64,000 bases of DNA, from assembly GCA_030065095.1 (NCBI GenBank), contig JASJDP010000027.1:116657-180656 (forward strand), given 5' to 3'. The notes under the pieces were generated by a model that was not told where the DNA came from, did not search any database, and saw only the letters and a program-made list of their open reading frames with translations. The DNA is from Rhodobacter sp. (GTDB lineage Bacteria; Pseudomonadota; Alphaproteobacteria; Rhodobacterales; Rhodobacteraceae). Made by a program: the position numbers and the translations under genes. Positions 20,541 to 28,623 of this stretch are shown here, in pieces; position 1 is the stretch's first letter; the number at the start of each line of letters is the position of its first letter.

Positions 20541-21797
20541 TTAGTCCGCCGGGGCGTCGGCCGAAGGCTTCGCCAAGCCCGGCCCGGCCGCCGCCTCGGC
20601 CTCGCCCGGCCCCAGGACGTGCATCAGCCGGATGCCGAGCGCGCAGCAGATCGCAGAGCCGAGCGCGAGCGGCAGGGGCGTTCCGTCGAACGCAAGGCCG
20701 ATCGGGACGGCGATCAGAACGGCGGCGACGGTGGCGACCGAGCCGATGATCGAGGCCGCGAGCCCGGCGAGATGGCCGAGGGGTTCCATGCCAAGCGCGT
20801 TGAGGTTGCCGATCGTCAGGCCCGCCATGAAGAAGATGGTGGTGGTCCAGCCGACATAGAGCGCAAAGAACAGGGGACCGTCGGCGCCGCCCGCGGTGAT
20901 CAGGGCCATCAGGGCGGAGAGTGCAAGTTGGGTGGCGAAGGTCAGCCGCACAACGCGGCGCATGCCCAGGCGTATGACGATGCGTGCGTTCAGCAGGCTG
21001 CCGGTGCCGGACAGCAACGCGATCACGGCAAACCAGTAGGGAAAGCTGTCGGCGGCGTCGAAGCTCAGGTCGAAGACCTGTTGCGTGGTCGAGAGCGTCG
21101 TGAAGAGCACGCCAAAGGCGAGCGACAGGGCCGCCATCGTGAGCACGACCTGCCGCAGTGCGAAGACCTCGGCGATCCCGGACGCGATGGTCGAGACGCG
21201 GAACGGGCGGCGGTTTTCCGGGGCAAGCGTTTCGGGCTGACGCAGGCCGAGCCAGAGATTGGTGAGAACGGCAAAGAGGACGAACGCCACGAAGATTCCG
21301 CGCCAGCCTGCCAGCCAGATAATGCCTGCGCCCATCAGCGGTGCAATGGCGGGGACGAGGGTGAAGACGAGCATCGCGAATGACATCACCTGCGCCATGC
21401 GCCGGCCCTCGTAGAGATCGCGGACGATGGCCAGCGCCGCGACCCGCGGGCCGGCGGCACCGAGGCCTTGCAGCACGCGGGCAAGCAGGACGAATTCGAG
21501 GGTTGGGGCGGCCCAGGCGAGGATCGCCGCGAAGATATAGAGCGCCGCGCCGCATAAAATGACCGTCTTGCGGCCGAAACTGTCGGACAGCGGGCCGGTC
21601 AGAAGTGTTCCCAGCCCCATGCCGAGGACGAAACTGGTGATGATCAGTTGGGCACGGTTCGGGGCGTCCGGGCTGAGTTCGTCGGCGATTTCGCCCATCG
21701 CCGGCAGCATCGCATCGATCGAGAACGCGACGGTGGCGAACATCATCCCCATGAGGGCGATGAATTCCGGCATGGAAAGGCGGCGGGCGGGCTGCAT
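20541..21797 (-). CDS. Bcr/CflA-type MFS drug efflux transporter
   Basis: A 418-aa major facilitator with 12 predicted membrane helices. The motif A region between helices 2 and 3 reads GPLSDSFGRKTVILCG, and the family-typical RVLQGLGAAGPRVAALAIVRDLYEG follows in helix 4-5. These match the Bcr/CflA group of proton-driven drug exporters (bicyclomycin, chloramphenicol and similar). The substrate is unknown. It is convergent with the cysteine-rich exported protein gene (9 bp between stops). Confidence 0.9.
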   Translation of the reverse strand: MQPARRLSMPEFIALMGMMFATVAFSIDAMLPAMGEIADELSPDAPNRAQLIITSFVLGMGLGTLLTGPLSDSFGRKTVILCGAALYIFAAILAWAAPTLEFVLLARVLQGLGAAGPRVAALAIVRDLYEGRRMAQVMSFAMLVFTLVPAIAPLMGAGIIWLAGWRGIFVAFVLFAVLTNLWLGLRQPETLAPENRRPFRVSTIASGIAEVFALRQVVLTMAALSLAFGVLFTTLSTTQQVFDLSFDAADSFPYWFAVIALLSGTGSLLNARIVIRLGMRRVVRLTFATQLALSALMALITAGGADGPLFFALYVGWTTTIFFMAGLTIGNLNALGMEPLGHLAGLAASIIGSVATVAAVLIAVPIGLAFDGTPLPLALGSAICCALGIRLMHVLGPGEAEAAAGPGLAKPSADAPAD

Positions 21798-22126
21798 GCG
21801 ACGGGCCTATCACATGGCGCGGCGAAGAATAGCGAAAACGGTTAACGGATTTCCGGCTTTGTAACCGGGCTTGCCGATGTCCTGTGAACGGAGGCGGTTA
21901 TGAAGGCGGATCGGCGAGGCGCATGGCCATGGCGTGTTCCATCTTGCGGGGAGGGCGATGATAGACGATGGCTGTCCAGCGAAAGGCGATCCGGAGGCGG
22001 TAATCTGCCGGATGACACCGGCTTTCGATCTCGCTCGTGTGTTCGCATTTGCCTACCACGACAACCGGCTCCTGCCGGCGGTCAAATCCTGCGAATTCTG
22101 CGACGGGGTCCTGCCCGGTCAGCGGA
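21798..22126. other. 329-bp intergenic region, no confident gene
   Basis: Between the MFS gene start and the DsbA-like gene stop. A frame on the plus strand from ATG 21900, with GGAGG at 21890-21894, runs 105 codons but overlaps the DsbA-like gene antisense, has weak third-position GC bias and no recognisable domain. I do not call it. No terminator or operator stands out. Confidence 0.5.
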
Positions 22127-22777
22127 TCAGCCGTTATCGGCGGCAGGCTGCTGTGCGGCGATTTCGGCGATCACCTTCGCCCAGAGCTCGGGCGGCTGCG
22201 CGCCGGGGACGGCGTGACGTTGACCGACCACGAAGGTCGGCACGCCGGTGACGCCGTGTTCGCGCGCCCAGGCGTCGCGGGCCCGGATCTCGTCGCAGTC
22301 GGCGTCGCCCAGCATCAGCTTGCGGATCATGGCGGCGTCAAGGCCTGCGGCATCGGCGATATCCGCCAGAACGTCGATATCGCCAATGTCGCGGCCTTCC
22401 CTGAAATAGGCCCGGAACAGGGCGGCCACGACCGGGGTCTGGCGGCCTTCGATCCCGGCCCAATGGATCAGACGGTGCGCATTGAGGGTGTTCGGGGTGC
22501 GTTTGATGCCTTCGAAATCGATCTCCAGCCCTGCGGCCTCGGCCGCTTCGACAACGGGGGTATAGGCGCGGATCGCGCCGTCCTTGCCGCCGAACTTGGT
22601 TTCCAGGTATTCGCGCCGGTCCATCCCCTCGGGGGCCATGTCGGGGTTCAGCTGAAAGGGGTGCCATTCGATTTCGAACGGTGTGTCACCCACGCTTTCC
22701 AAGGCGCGGTCCAGATTGGCCTTGCCGATATAGCACCAGGGGCAGATCGGGTCGGACAGGATATCAAGTTTGACCAT
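22127..22777 (-). CDS. DsbA-family oxidoreductase (FrnE-like)
   Basis: A 216-aa thioredoxin-fold protein of the cytoplasmic DsbA/FrnE group; there is no signal peptide. The redox motif is CPWC at residues 11-14 in SDPICPWCYIG, and the cis-proline loop is GVTGVPTFVVG near residue 185. Such proteins act as disulfide isomerases or oxidoreductases, in some cases in polyketide tailoring. Its ATG at 22777 overlaps the end of the upstream acyl-CoA ligase gene by 14 bases, so the two are translationally coupled. Confidence 0.92.
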   Translation of the reverse strand: MVKLDILSDPICPWCYIGKANLDRALESVGDTPFEIEWHPFQLNPDMAPEGMDRREYLETKFGGKDGAIRAYTPVVEAAEAAGLEIDFEGIKRTPNTLNAHRLIHWAGIEGRQTPVVAALFRAYFREGRDIGDIDVLADIADAAGLDAAMIRKLMLGDADCDEIRARDAWAREHGVTGVPTFVVGQRHAVPGAQPPELWAKVIAEIAAQQPAADNG

Positions 22778-24290
22778 GGGTGGCCTCGTAGCTGTCGCGC
22801 AGCTTCCTACGCAGGAGTTTGCCGTTGGCGCCCTTGGGCAGCGCCGGTACCCGCCTGTAGATACGGGGCGCCTTGTATCTTGCAAGACGTGTGGCGGCAA
22901 AGTGATCGAGTTCGTGCGGATCGAGGTCGGTTTCGGCCACGTAAAACGCGGCGATGACGGTTGTGTCGGCCTTGACCGTGACTTCCGCCGCGGCGCATTC
23001 CTCGATATCCGGGTGCGCGGTCAGGGCGATCTCGACCTCGATGGGCGACACGCGCACGCCGCCTGCGTTCATCATGTCGTCGGCACGCCCGAGATAGGTG
23101 ATCGCCCCGTCCGGTGCCATGCAGACGGTGTCGCCCGTCAGGAACCATTCGCCGCGGAACTTCGCCCGGGTTTCCGTATCCGCGCCCCAGTAGCCCAGCA
23201 TAATCCCCGGATCGCGGTCGCTGACGGCCAGCGTGCCGGGGGTGCCGGGTGTGACCGGACCGTCGCTGCCCAGGACGGCGATGCGGCGTCCCGGCTGCGG
23301 ATAGCCAAGGGTGCCGGGCGGGGCGGGATGCGCGGGCGCACCGGAGACGAAGGTCGAGCATTCGGACATGCCGTATGCCTCGTGCACCGGGGTTCCCGTC
23401 ACGTCCTGCCAAACCGCGCGGGTGCGGTCGGGGAGCTTTTCGCCCGCCGACAGGCCGTGGCGCAGTTTCGGCAGCCTGGGCATGTCGTGGCGCAGCAGCT
23501 GCCGGTAGACGCCGGGGGCGGCTGCAAAGATCGTCGCGTCGTGGCGTCCCAGAAGCAGCGGCAGATGTGCGGGTGTCACGCCGGGCCCGGGTATCAGGGC
23601 GGTTGCGCCGACCGACCATGGGTCGAGCAGGCCGGTGCCAAGCGTGTAGGTCCAGTTGAAGGCGCCAGCGTGCAGCAGGCGGTCTTGCGGTGTCAGCCCG
23701 TACCAGCCGTCCCACATCATGCGCCGCGCCCAGATGGCGCGGTGGGCATGAGTGACGGCGCGCGGCTGGCCCGAGGTGCCGGACGTATAGATGATATAGC
23801 CGGGACGGTTGGGATCGCCGGGGACTGGGTCGAGCGGAGGCAGCCCGTGCATATCTGCGAGCGCGGTGCTGTCGAGCACGGGGCAGGGGACGGGATCCGG
23901 CAGGGCAAGGCCGGGCTCGGCGACGATGAGCGCGGGGGATATCTCCGCCGCGATCTTGCGCGTCTCGGGCGCCGTCAGAAGCGCCGAGGTGGGAACCGGG
24001 ATAAGATCGGCGGCAAGTGCTGCGAGGAAGGCAATGGGAAACTCGACGGTGTTGCCGAGGCGCATGAGCACGCGGTCGCCGGGGCGAAGGCCCTGGGCAA
24101 GCAGGCCGGTGGCCGTTCCCAGGACCGCGGCGGTGAGTTTGCCGTAGCTCCAGCGCTCGGCGCCGGTGGGCGACAGCGCCGCGAGCGCGACCTTGTCAGG
24201 TGCATTGCGGCCCGCTGCCAGGACATAACCGGTCAGGTTGAACGGGGCCGGGCAGGGCGGCGGGGGACCTTGATCGAAGACAGCGTCCAT
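22764..24290 (-). CDS. AMP-forming acyl-CoA synthetase (benzoate-CoA ligase-like)
   Basis: A 508-aa ANL-superfamily ligase that would adenylate a carboxylic acid and transfer it to CoA. Visible motifs are the P-loop-like YTSGTSGQPRAVTHAH near residue 170, YGMSE near 320, the hinge YLGRADDMMNAGGVRVSP near 420, and the C-terminal catalytic lysine region PKGANGKLLRR. Overall shape resembles benzoate- or short-chain acyl-CoA ligases; the substrate is not predictable. It is followed in overlap by the DsbA-like gene, and a palindromic repeat precedes its start by 50 bp. Confidence 0.88.
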   Translation of the reverse strand: MDAVFDQGPPPPCPAPFNLTGYVLAAGRNAPDKVALAALSPTGAERWSYGKLTAAVLGTATGLLAQGLRPGDRVLMRLGNTVEFPIAFLAALAADLIPVPTSALLTAPETRKIAAEISPALIVAEPGLALPDPVPCPVLDSTALADMHGLPPLDPVPGDPNRPGYIIYTSGTSGQPRAVTHAHRAIWARRMMWDGWYGLTPQDRLLHAGAFNWTYTLGTGLLDPWSVGATALIPGPGVTPAHLPLLLGRHDATIFAAAPGVYRQLLRHDMPRLPKLRHGLSAGEKLPDRTRAVWQDVTGTPVHEAYGMSECSTFVSGAPAHPAPPGTLGYPQPGRRIAVLGSDGPVTPGTPGTLAVSDRDPGIMLGYWGADTETRAKFRGEWFLTGDTVCMAPDGAITYLGRADDMMNAGGVRVSPIEVEIALTAHPDIEECAAAEVTVKADTTVIAAFYVAETDLDPHELDHFAATRLARYKAPRIYRRVPALPKGANGKLLRRKLRDSYEATHGQT

Positions 24291-24340
24291 TGGCGGGTGC
24301 TACGCCCGGTCGCGCGGCGATGCAAGCGGGCCGGCGAGAG

Positions 24341-24363
24341 ACGAATTTTCGCCGAAAATTCGT
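24341..24363. repeat. 23-bp palindromic intergenic repeat, copy 2
   Basis: Arms identical to copy 1 with C at the centre on the plus strand. It begins 3 bases after the aquaporin stop codon and ends 50 bases before the acyl-CoA ligase start, both genes on the minus strand, the same geometry as copy 1. Confidence 0.9.
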
Positions 24364-24366
24364 CGA

Positions 24367-25011
24367 CTAGCGAAAGACGCTGCGACCCGCCCAAACGGCG
24401 ATGGTTGCGCCGATCAACTGGCAGGCGATGAAGGCCGGTGCGTGGGCGGGGAAGATGCCGGCGAAGGTATCCGAGAAGCTGCGGGCGATGGTCACGGCGG
24501 GGTTGGCAAAGCTCGTCGATGCGGTGAACCAATAGGCGCCCGTGATGTAAAGCGCGACCAGGGTCGGCACGGCATCGGGCCGGTGCCGGAGACCGCCGAG
24601 GATCACGAACACAAGGCCGAAGGTGGCGACGATTTCGGCGAACCACAGCGGCGGGCCGGTACGGTCGGTGGTGGAAAGCTGCAGGATCGACAGATCGAAC
24701 ATGGCATGCGCCATCCAGACGCCGATGATGCCGGCGACGATCTGCGTGACGACAAAGGCGATTGCCTCGCCCGGAGCGATGTCGCGGCGGAGGGCGAAGG
24801 CAAGCGTCACGGCCGGATTGAAATGCGCGCCCGAGATCGGCCCGAGAATGGTGATGCCCACATAAAGCACGCAGCCGGTGGCAATGGCGTTGGCCAAAAG
24901 TGCCACGGCGACATTGCCGCCCGCCAGCGCCTCGGCCATGATGCCGGACCCGACGACGCCGATCAGCAAGAGGGCGGTGCCGATGAATTCGGCGGCAAGG
25001 CGGTTGGTCAT
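24367..25011 (-). CDS. aqpS: Aquaporin family channel, likely arsenite channel AqpS
   Basis: A 214-aa MIP-family channel with six predicted helices and both NPA loops (HFNPAVT near residue 64 and FANPAVT near 170). It overlaps the arsenate reductase gene by four bases (ATGA). In Sinorhizobium an aquaglyceroporin AqpS in the ars operon lets arsenite leave the cell after ArsC has reduced arsenate; the same arrangement here makes that the best assignment. No ArsB or Acr3 efflux pump is present nearby. The symbol rests on context, not on selectivity-filter proof. Confidence 0.82.
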   Translation of the reverse strand: MTNRLAAEFIGTALLLIGVVGSGIMAEALAGGNVAVALLANAIATGCVLYVGITILGPISGAHFNPAVTLAFALRRDIAPGEAIAFVVTQIVAGIIGVWMAHAMFDLSILQLSTTDRTGPPLWFAEIVATFGLVFVILGGLRHRPDAVPTLVALYITGAYWFTASTSFANPAVTIARSFSDTFAGIFPAHAPAFIACQLIGATIAVWAGRSVFR

Positions 25012-25484
25012 TCGGTCTGTCCGATCTTGTTGAGGAGCCTGGCGAGGTCGGGCCGCTCCATGGACTCGAAAGGCTGGGAGAGCAAGGCCTCGGCACGGGC
25101 GCGCAGCAGGGCGTAGGCGGTGGCGAAGGCGTCGGGCTGGTCGGCGGGTGCAGCGGCGGCGGGATCCTCGACCCCCCAATGGGCGCGGACCGGCGCGCCG
25201 GGCCAGATCGGGCAGGTCTCATCGGCGGCACTGCCGCAAACGGTGATGACCGCGTCCATTTCCGGCGCGTCGTCGGTGCCGAATTCGTCCCAGCTCTTCG
25301 ACCGCAAGCCTTCGGTCGGATAGCCCCTTGCCGCCAGCAGCTTGAGCGATTCCGGGTGGACCTTGCCGGAGGGTTTCGATCCCGCGGACCAGGCGCGGAC
25401 CCGGCCCTCGCCATGGCGGTTGAGCAGCGATTCGAGCAGGATCGACCGGGCCGAGTTGCCGGTGCAGAGAACGAGGATATTCAT
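25008..25484 (-). CDS. arsC: Thioredoxin-coupled arsenate reductase (LMW phosphatase type)
   Basis: A 158-aa low-molecular-weight phosphatase-like protein. The P-loop is CTGNSARS at residues 7-14 (C-X5-R). A second pair of cysteines spaced as CGSAADETC, followed by PIWPG and HWGVEDP, matches the redox relay of the staphylococcal-type arsenate reductase rather than a plain tyrosine phosphatase. It reduces arsenate to arsenite and forms an operon with the downstream aquaporin. No ArsR gene is present, but a Pho-box-like repeat lies 24 bp upstream of the start, suggesting phosphate control. Confidence 0.9.
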   Translation of the reverse strand: MNILVLCTGNSARSILLESLLNRHGEGRVRAWSAGSKPSGKVHPESLKLLAARGYPTEGLRSKSWDEFGTDDAPEMDAVITVCGSAADETCPIWPGAPVRAHWGVEDPAAAAPADQPDAFATAYALLRARAEALLSQPFESMERPDLARLLNKIGQTE

Positions 25485-25507
25485 GACCGCCGCGGTAGGC
25501 GTTGCGT

Positions 25508-25525
25508 GTAACAGAGGTGTGACAG
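25508..25525 (-). promoter_or_regulatory. Pho-box-like direct repeat upstream of arsC-aqpS
   Basis: On the minus strand CTGTCAC and CTGTTAC are separated by four bases (ACCT), an 11-bp period. The known PhoB box is two CTGTCAT/C-type 7-mers with a 4-bp spacer, so this matches at 13 of 14 half-site positions if the second-site T is counted as the only deviation. It ends 24 bases before the arsC start. The same 7-mer appears in the pstS promoter of this window. Confidence 0.6.
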
Positions 25526-25579
25526 GCCCGCGGGATTACGGCGTTTTCTTCGGCAGCCTCATGGTCCGCTGGACGGACG

Positions 25580-27397
25580 TCATTGCTCGTACCACCAGAC
25601 ATCCGGCTGCCACGAGATCCAGTCGCCGTAAATCGGAAGCCTGTCGGGATACTTCAGCTCTTTGGCATGGGCGATGCGCGAGGTGTTGAACTGATAGATG
25701 GGGATGACATAGCGCCCCGTCGTCAGCACCCGGTCCAGCGCCCGCGTGGCGGCGATGAAATCGTCGCGGCTTTGCGAATTCAGAATGCGGTCGATCATCG
25801 CCTCGGCCGCAGGCACGCACATGCCCATCCAGTTTCGCGTGCCCGGCGCGGAGACACCGTCGCAGCCCCAATAGAGGGTCTGTTCGTTGCCGGGGCTCAG
25901 CGACAGACCACGGCGGTAGAAGGTCATGTCAAAGTCGTAGCGTGTGACGCGTTCCTGGTACTGTGCGCTTTCGATCGTGGCGACGGTGGCCCTGATGCCC
26001 AGCCGCTGCAGCGCCTCGACATAGATGTCGGTGATCGCCTTGTTCTCGGCCGATCCCTGGCGAAGCAGGATTTCGAATTCGAAGGCTTCGCCAGCATCAT
26101 TCCTCAGAACACCGTCGTCCCCGACGCTCCACTCCGCATCGGCGAGAAGCCCGGTTGCCTTGCGGATATTCGCCCGGTTCCGGACAGAGCCGTCCGACAC
26201 CGGCAGGCGGTATCCGTCGATGGCGCCGGGCAGCAGATCGTCCCGGAACGGCTGCAGGAATTCCAGCACGCGCCCCTCGGCCGGGCCGTCGCGCATGCCC
26301 AGCACGGAATTCGAGAAATACGAGGTGATGCGCGGCTGCACGCCCCCGGTCTGGGTCTGGTTGATGAATTCGAAGTTGAAGGCATGGATCAGCGCGTCGC
26401 GCACCCGCCAGTCGTCGAACGGCGCCCGGCGGGAGTTCATGACGAACCCGGTGATGCCCGAGGGCCGCTGATGCGGAACGATCGATTTGATGACGTCGCC
26501 CGCATCGATGGCGGGGAAGCTGTATTGCTGGTCCCACTTCGCGGCGTTGAATTCGCGGTTGGACGTCAGCTCGCCCGCCTTGAACGCCTCGAAGAGGGCG
26601 GTTTCATCGGCGTAGAACTCCATGCGGATCACGTCGAGGTTGTTGGTGCCGCGGCGAAAGGGCAGGTCGTTGCCCCAATAATCGGGATCGCGTTTCAGGG
26701 ACACGAAGCGGCCGGCCTCGAAGGCGTCGATGACATAGGGCGCCGTGGTGATCGGGATCTCGGTCAGACCGGACTCGGTGAAATCCTTGTCCTGCCATTG
26801 CGCTTTTTTCAGAATCGGCCGCATGCCGATGATCAGCGCCATTTCGCGGTCTTCGACGTTGAAGGTGAACCGGACCGAGCGCGGGCCGGTCTGTTCCATT
26901 GCGCCGACCTTCTTCCAGGCCCCCTGGTAGCGCGGGTGGCCCTGGGTGCCGAGCGTTTCGTAGGACCACATCACGTCTTCGACGGTTACGGGCGAGCCAT
27001 CGGAGAATCGGGCCGATTCGCGCAAGGTGAATTCGACCCATTCGCGGTCCGGACCGGTCTCGACCGATTCGGCCAACAGTCCGTAAAGCGTGAACGGTTC
27101 GTCCCAGGACCGCCCCATCAGGCTTTCGTATGCCAGAAATCGCAGCTGCCAGGGAACCGAGCCTTTGCGGACATGCGGATTGAGGCTGTCAAAGCTGCCG
27201 ACCTCGCCGGTGACGATGCGTCCGCCTTTCGGCGCATCCGGGTTGGCATAGGGCAGGGCCACAAAATCAGGTGGCAGCGCGGGTGCGCCGTACATAGCTA
27301 TGCCATGGGCCGGGTCCGCGCGGCCGTTAACCGTCGTAAACAGAATCGCGGAGATCGTTGCTAAGGCGCACGAAAGACGGCGGAATTTCTGTTTCAT
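25580..27397 (-). CDS. Peptide-type ABC transporter substrate-binding protein (family 5)
   Basis: A 605-aa periplasmic binding protein with a signal peptide (MKQKFRRLSCALATISAILF, cleavage likely after VNGRA). The SBP family 5 pattern is clear: GGRIVTGEVGSFDSLNPH, the ESARFSDGSPVTVEDVMWS segment and the KRDPDYWG segment. It resembles YejA-like oligopeptide or microcin C binding proteins. No permease or ATPase gene lies beside it, so it is an orphan subunit that must pair with a transporter elsewhere. The next gene downstream (arsC) starts 95 bp away. Confidence 0.9.
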   Translation of the reverse strand: MKQKFRRLSCALATISAILFTTVNGRADPAHGIAMYGAPALPPDFVALPYANPDAPKGGRIVTGEVGSFDSLNPHVRKGSVPWQLRFLAYESLMGRSWDEPFTLYGLLAESVETGPDREWVEFTLRESARFSDGSPVTVEDVMWSYETLGTQGHPRYQGAWKKVGAMEQTGPRSVRFTFNVEDREMALIIGMRPILKKAQWQDKDFTESGLTEIPITTAPYVIDAFEAGRFVSLKRDPDYWGNDLPFRRGTNNLDVIRMEFYADETALFEAFKAGELTSNREFNAAKWDQQYSFPAIDAGDVIKSIVPHQRPSGITGFVMNSRRAPFDDWRVRDALIHAFNFEFINQTQTGGVQPRITSYFSNSVLGMRDGPAEGRVLEFLQPFRDDLLPGAIDGYRLPVSDGSVRNRANIRKATGLLADAEWSVGDDGVLRNDAGEAFEFEILLRQGSAENKAITDIYVEALQRLGIRATVATIESAQYQERVTRYDFDMTFYRRGLSLSPGNEQTLYWGCDGVSAPGTRNWMGMCVPAAEAMIDRILNSQSRDDFIAATRALDRVLTTGRYVIPIYQFNTSRIAHAKELKYPDRLPIYGDWISWQPDVWWYEQ

Positions 27398-27476
27398 TTC
27401 GGCAACAAACCTTCTGCTCGGTGGTTTCTTTGACCGGAATCCTACCGGTGCCTCTTAAGCATTTCAAACTTTTAGC

Positions 27477-27505
27477 TTGGAGCGCGGCGCAGGAATGCGT
27501 ATAAA
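27477..27505 (+). promoter_or_regulatory. Candidate promoter of intergenic small RNA
   Basis: TTGGAG (27477-27482) and TATAAA (27500-27505) are separated by 17 bp. The -10 matches five of six consensus bases; the -35 has TTG and could also read as CTTGG for a heat-shock-type sigma factor. Transcription would begin near 27512 and end at the strong terminator 75 bases later. Confidence 0.45.
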
Positions 27506-27511
27506 GAGGGC

Positions 27512-27587
27512 ACTGCTCGATAGGTTTCTTGCCTGTATGAAACCTGCCTCAATAACTTAACGCCCGCCTCGTGCGGGCGTTTTTTTT
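27512..27587 (+). ncRNA. Probable trans-acting small RNA, about 76 nt
   Basis: This segment has the design of an Hfq-type small RNA. A first hairpin pairs AGGTTTC (27522-27528) with GAAACCT (27539-27545) around a 10-base loop; a single-stranded A/U-containing linker (GCCTCAATAACTTA) follows; and a GC-rich terminator hairpin with eight Ts closes it. A promoter-like pair lies just upstream. No ORF is present, and it sits in a 400-bp gap between the divergently oriented peptide-binding protein and 3-hydroxybutyrate dehydrogenase genes, so it is not a 3' UTR of either. Start point and targets are unknown. Confidence 0.55.
27560..27587 (+). terminator. Rho-independent terminator of the small RNA
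   Basis: ACGCCCGC (27560-27567) pairs perfectly with GCGGGCGT (27573-27580) around a five-base loop and is followed by an unbroken T run to 27587. There is no plus-strand protein gene upstream for more than 2 kb, so the terminator itself argues for a short plus-strand transcript. Confidence 0.9.
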
Positions 27588-27797
27588 GTGCGCGGGCCGG
27601 ACGCCCGAGGTTGCGCAAGGCCTCGTGGAGGCCGCGTGCCCGGCGTCTCGGCAAAGGGTCCGCGGCTGACCGGTGGCACGCCTGCAGATGGGTCCGGACG
27701 GATCTGCGCGAATTTTGTCGCGTCCGTCGTATTGCCCTGCCATTTCGCGCGTGCAGCAATTATGCTGCAGCCGCCAATGGAAGCGAAAGGACAGGCT

Positions 27798-28571
27798 ATG
27801 ACGCTTGCTGGAAAAACCGCCGTGGTCACCGGATCGAATTCCGGAATCGGGTTGGGAATTGCGCGGGAACTGGCGCGGGCAGGGGCGGATGTGGTGCTGA
27901 ATTCGTTCACCGACGCACCCGGGGATCATGAACTGGCTGCCGGGCTCGCGCAGGAATTCGGCGTGAACGCGCGATATATCAAGGCGGATATGTCGAAGGC
28001 CGGCGAATGCCGGGCGCTGATTTCCGAGGCCGGACGCTGCGATATCCTGGTGAACAATGCCGGCATTCAGCATGTGGCGCCGGTCGACGGGTTTGCGGCC
28101 GAGAAATGGGACGCGATCATCGCGATCAACCTGTCTTCCGCGTTTCATACGATCGCCGCGGCGCTGCCGCTGATGCGGGCGGCCGGCTGGGGCCGGGTGG
28201 TGAACGTGTCGTCGGCGCACGGGCTGACCGCCTCGCCCTACAAATCGGCCTATGTCTCGGCCAAGCACGGCGTGGTCGGCTTGACCAAGACCGTGGCTCT
28301 GGAGACGGCGGAAGAGCCGATCACCTGCAACGCGATCTGCCCCGGATACGTGCTGACGCCGCTGGTCGAGGCGCAGATCCCCGATCAGATGGCGGCCCAC
28401 GGCATGGATCGCGACACGGTGGTGCGCGAGGTGATGCTGCAGCGCCAGCCGTCAAAGGAATTCGCGACCGTCGGGCAGATTGGCGGCACTGCAGCGTTCC
28501 TGTGTTCGGACGCGGCAGCCCAGATCACCGGCACGACGATCAGCGTGGATGGCGGTTGGACCGCGTTATGA
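27798..28571 (+). CDS. bdhA: 3-hydroxybutyrate dehydrogenase (SDR)
   Basis: A 257-aa short-chain dehydrogenase that oxidises 3-hydroxybutyrate to acetoacetate with NAD. The nucleotide motif TGSNSGIG is at residues 11-18, NNAGIQHVAPV near 85, and the catalytic Ser-Tyr-Lys are in NVSSAHGL and SAYVSAKHG. The segments AINLSSAFHT, CPGYVLTPLV and SDAAAQITGT are specific to the bacterial 3-hydroxybutyrate dehydrogenase group. I chose ATG 27798 with AAGGA upstream; a GTG far upstream would overlap the terminator. It is followed by a patatin-like gene, fitting polyhydroxybutyrate breakdown. Confidence 0.93.
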   Translation: MTLAGKTAVVTGSNSGIGLGIARELARAGADVVLNSFTDAPGDHELAAGLAQEFGVNARYIKADMSKAGECRALISEAGRCDILVNNAGIQHVAPVDGFAAEKWDAIIAINLSSAFHTIAAALPLMRAAGWGRVVNVSSAHGLTASPYKSAYVSAKHGVVGLTKTVALETAEEPITCNAICPGYVLTPLVEAQIPDQMAAHGMDRDTVVREVMLQRQPSKEFATVGQIGGTAAFLCSDAAAQITGTTISVDGGWTAL

Positions 28572-28583
28572 CCGGGGTAGTGC

Positions 28584-28606
28584 ACGAATTTTCGGCGAAA
28601 ATTCGT
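28584..28606. repeat. 23-bp palindromic intergenic repeat, copy 3
   Basis: Arms identical to copies 1 and 2, with G at the centre. It begins 12 bases after the bdhA stop and ends 17 bases before the patatin-like gene, both on the plus strand; it therefore also overlaps the leader just upstream of that gene's ribosome binding site (GGAGA). Confidence 0.9.
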
Positions 28607-28623
28607 CTTTGGAGAACGCGGCG

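Noticed and set aside
21900..22217. 105-codon plus-strand frame with a good GGAGG site
   Set aside because: It runs antisense into the DsbA-like gene, lacks third-position GC bias and has no recognisable domain; kept only as a note.
27588..27797. GTG-started N-terminal extension of the hydroxybutyrate dehydrogenase
   Set aside because: It would begin at the terminator's T run; the enzyme family starts at MTLAGKTAVVTG (27798) with its own ribosome site.
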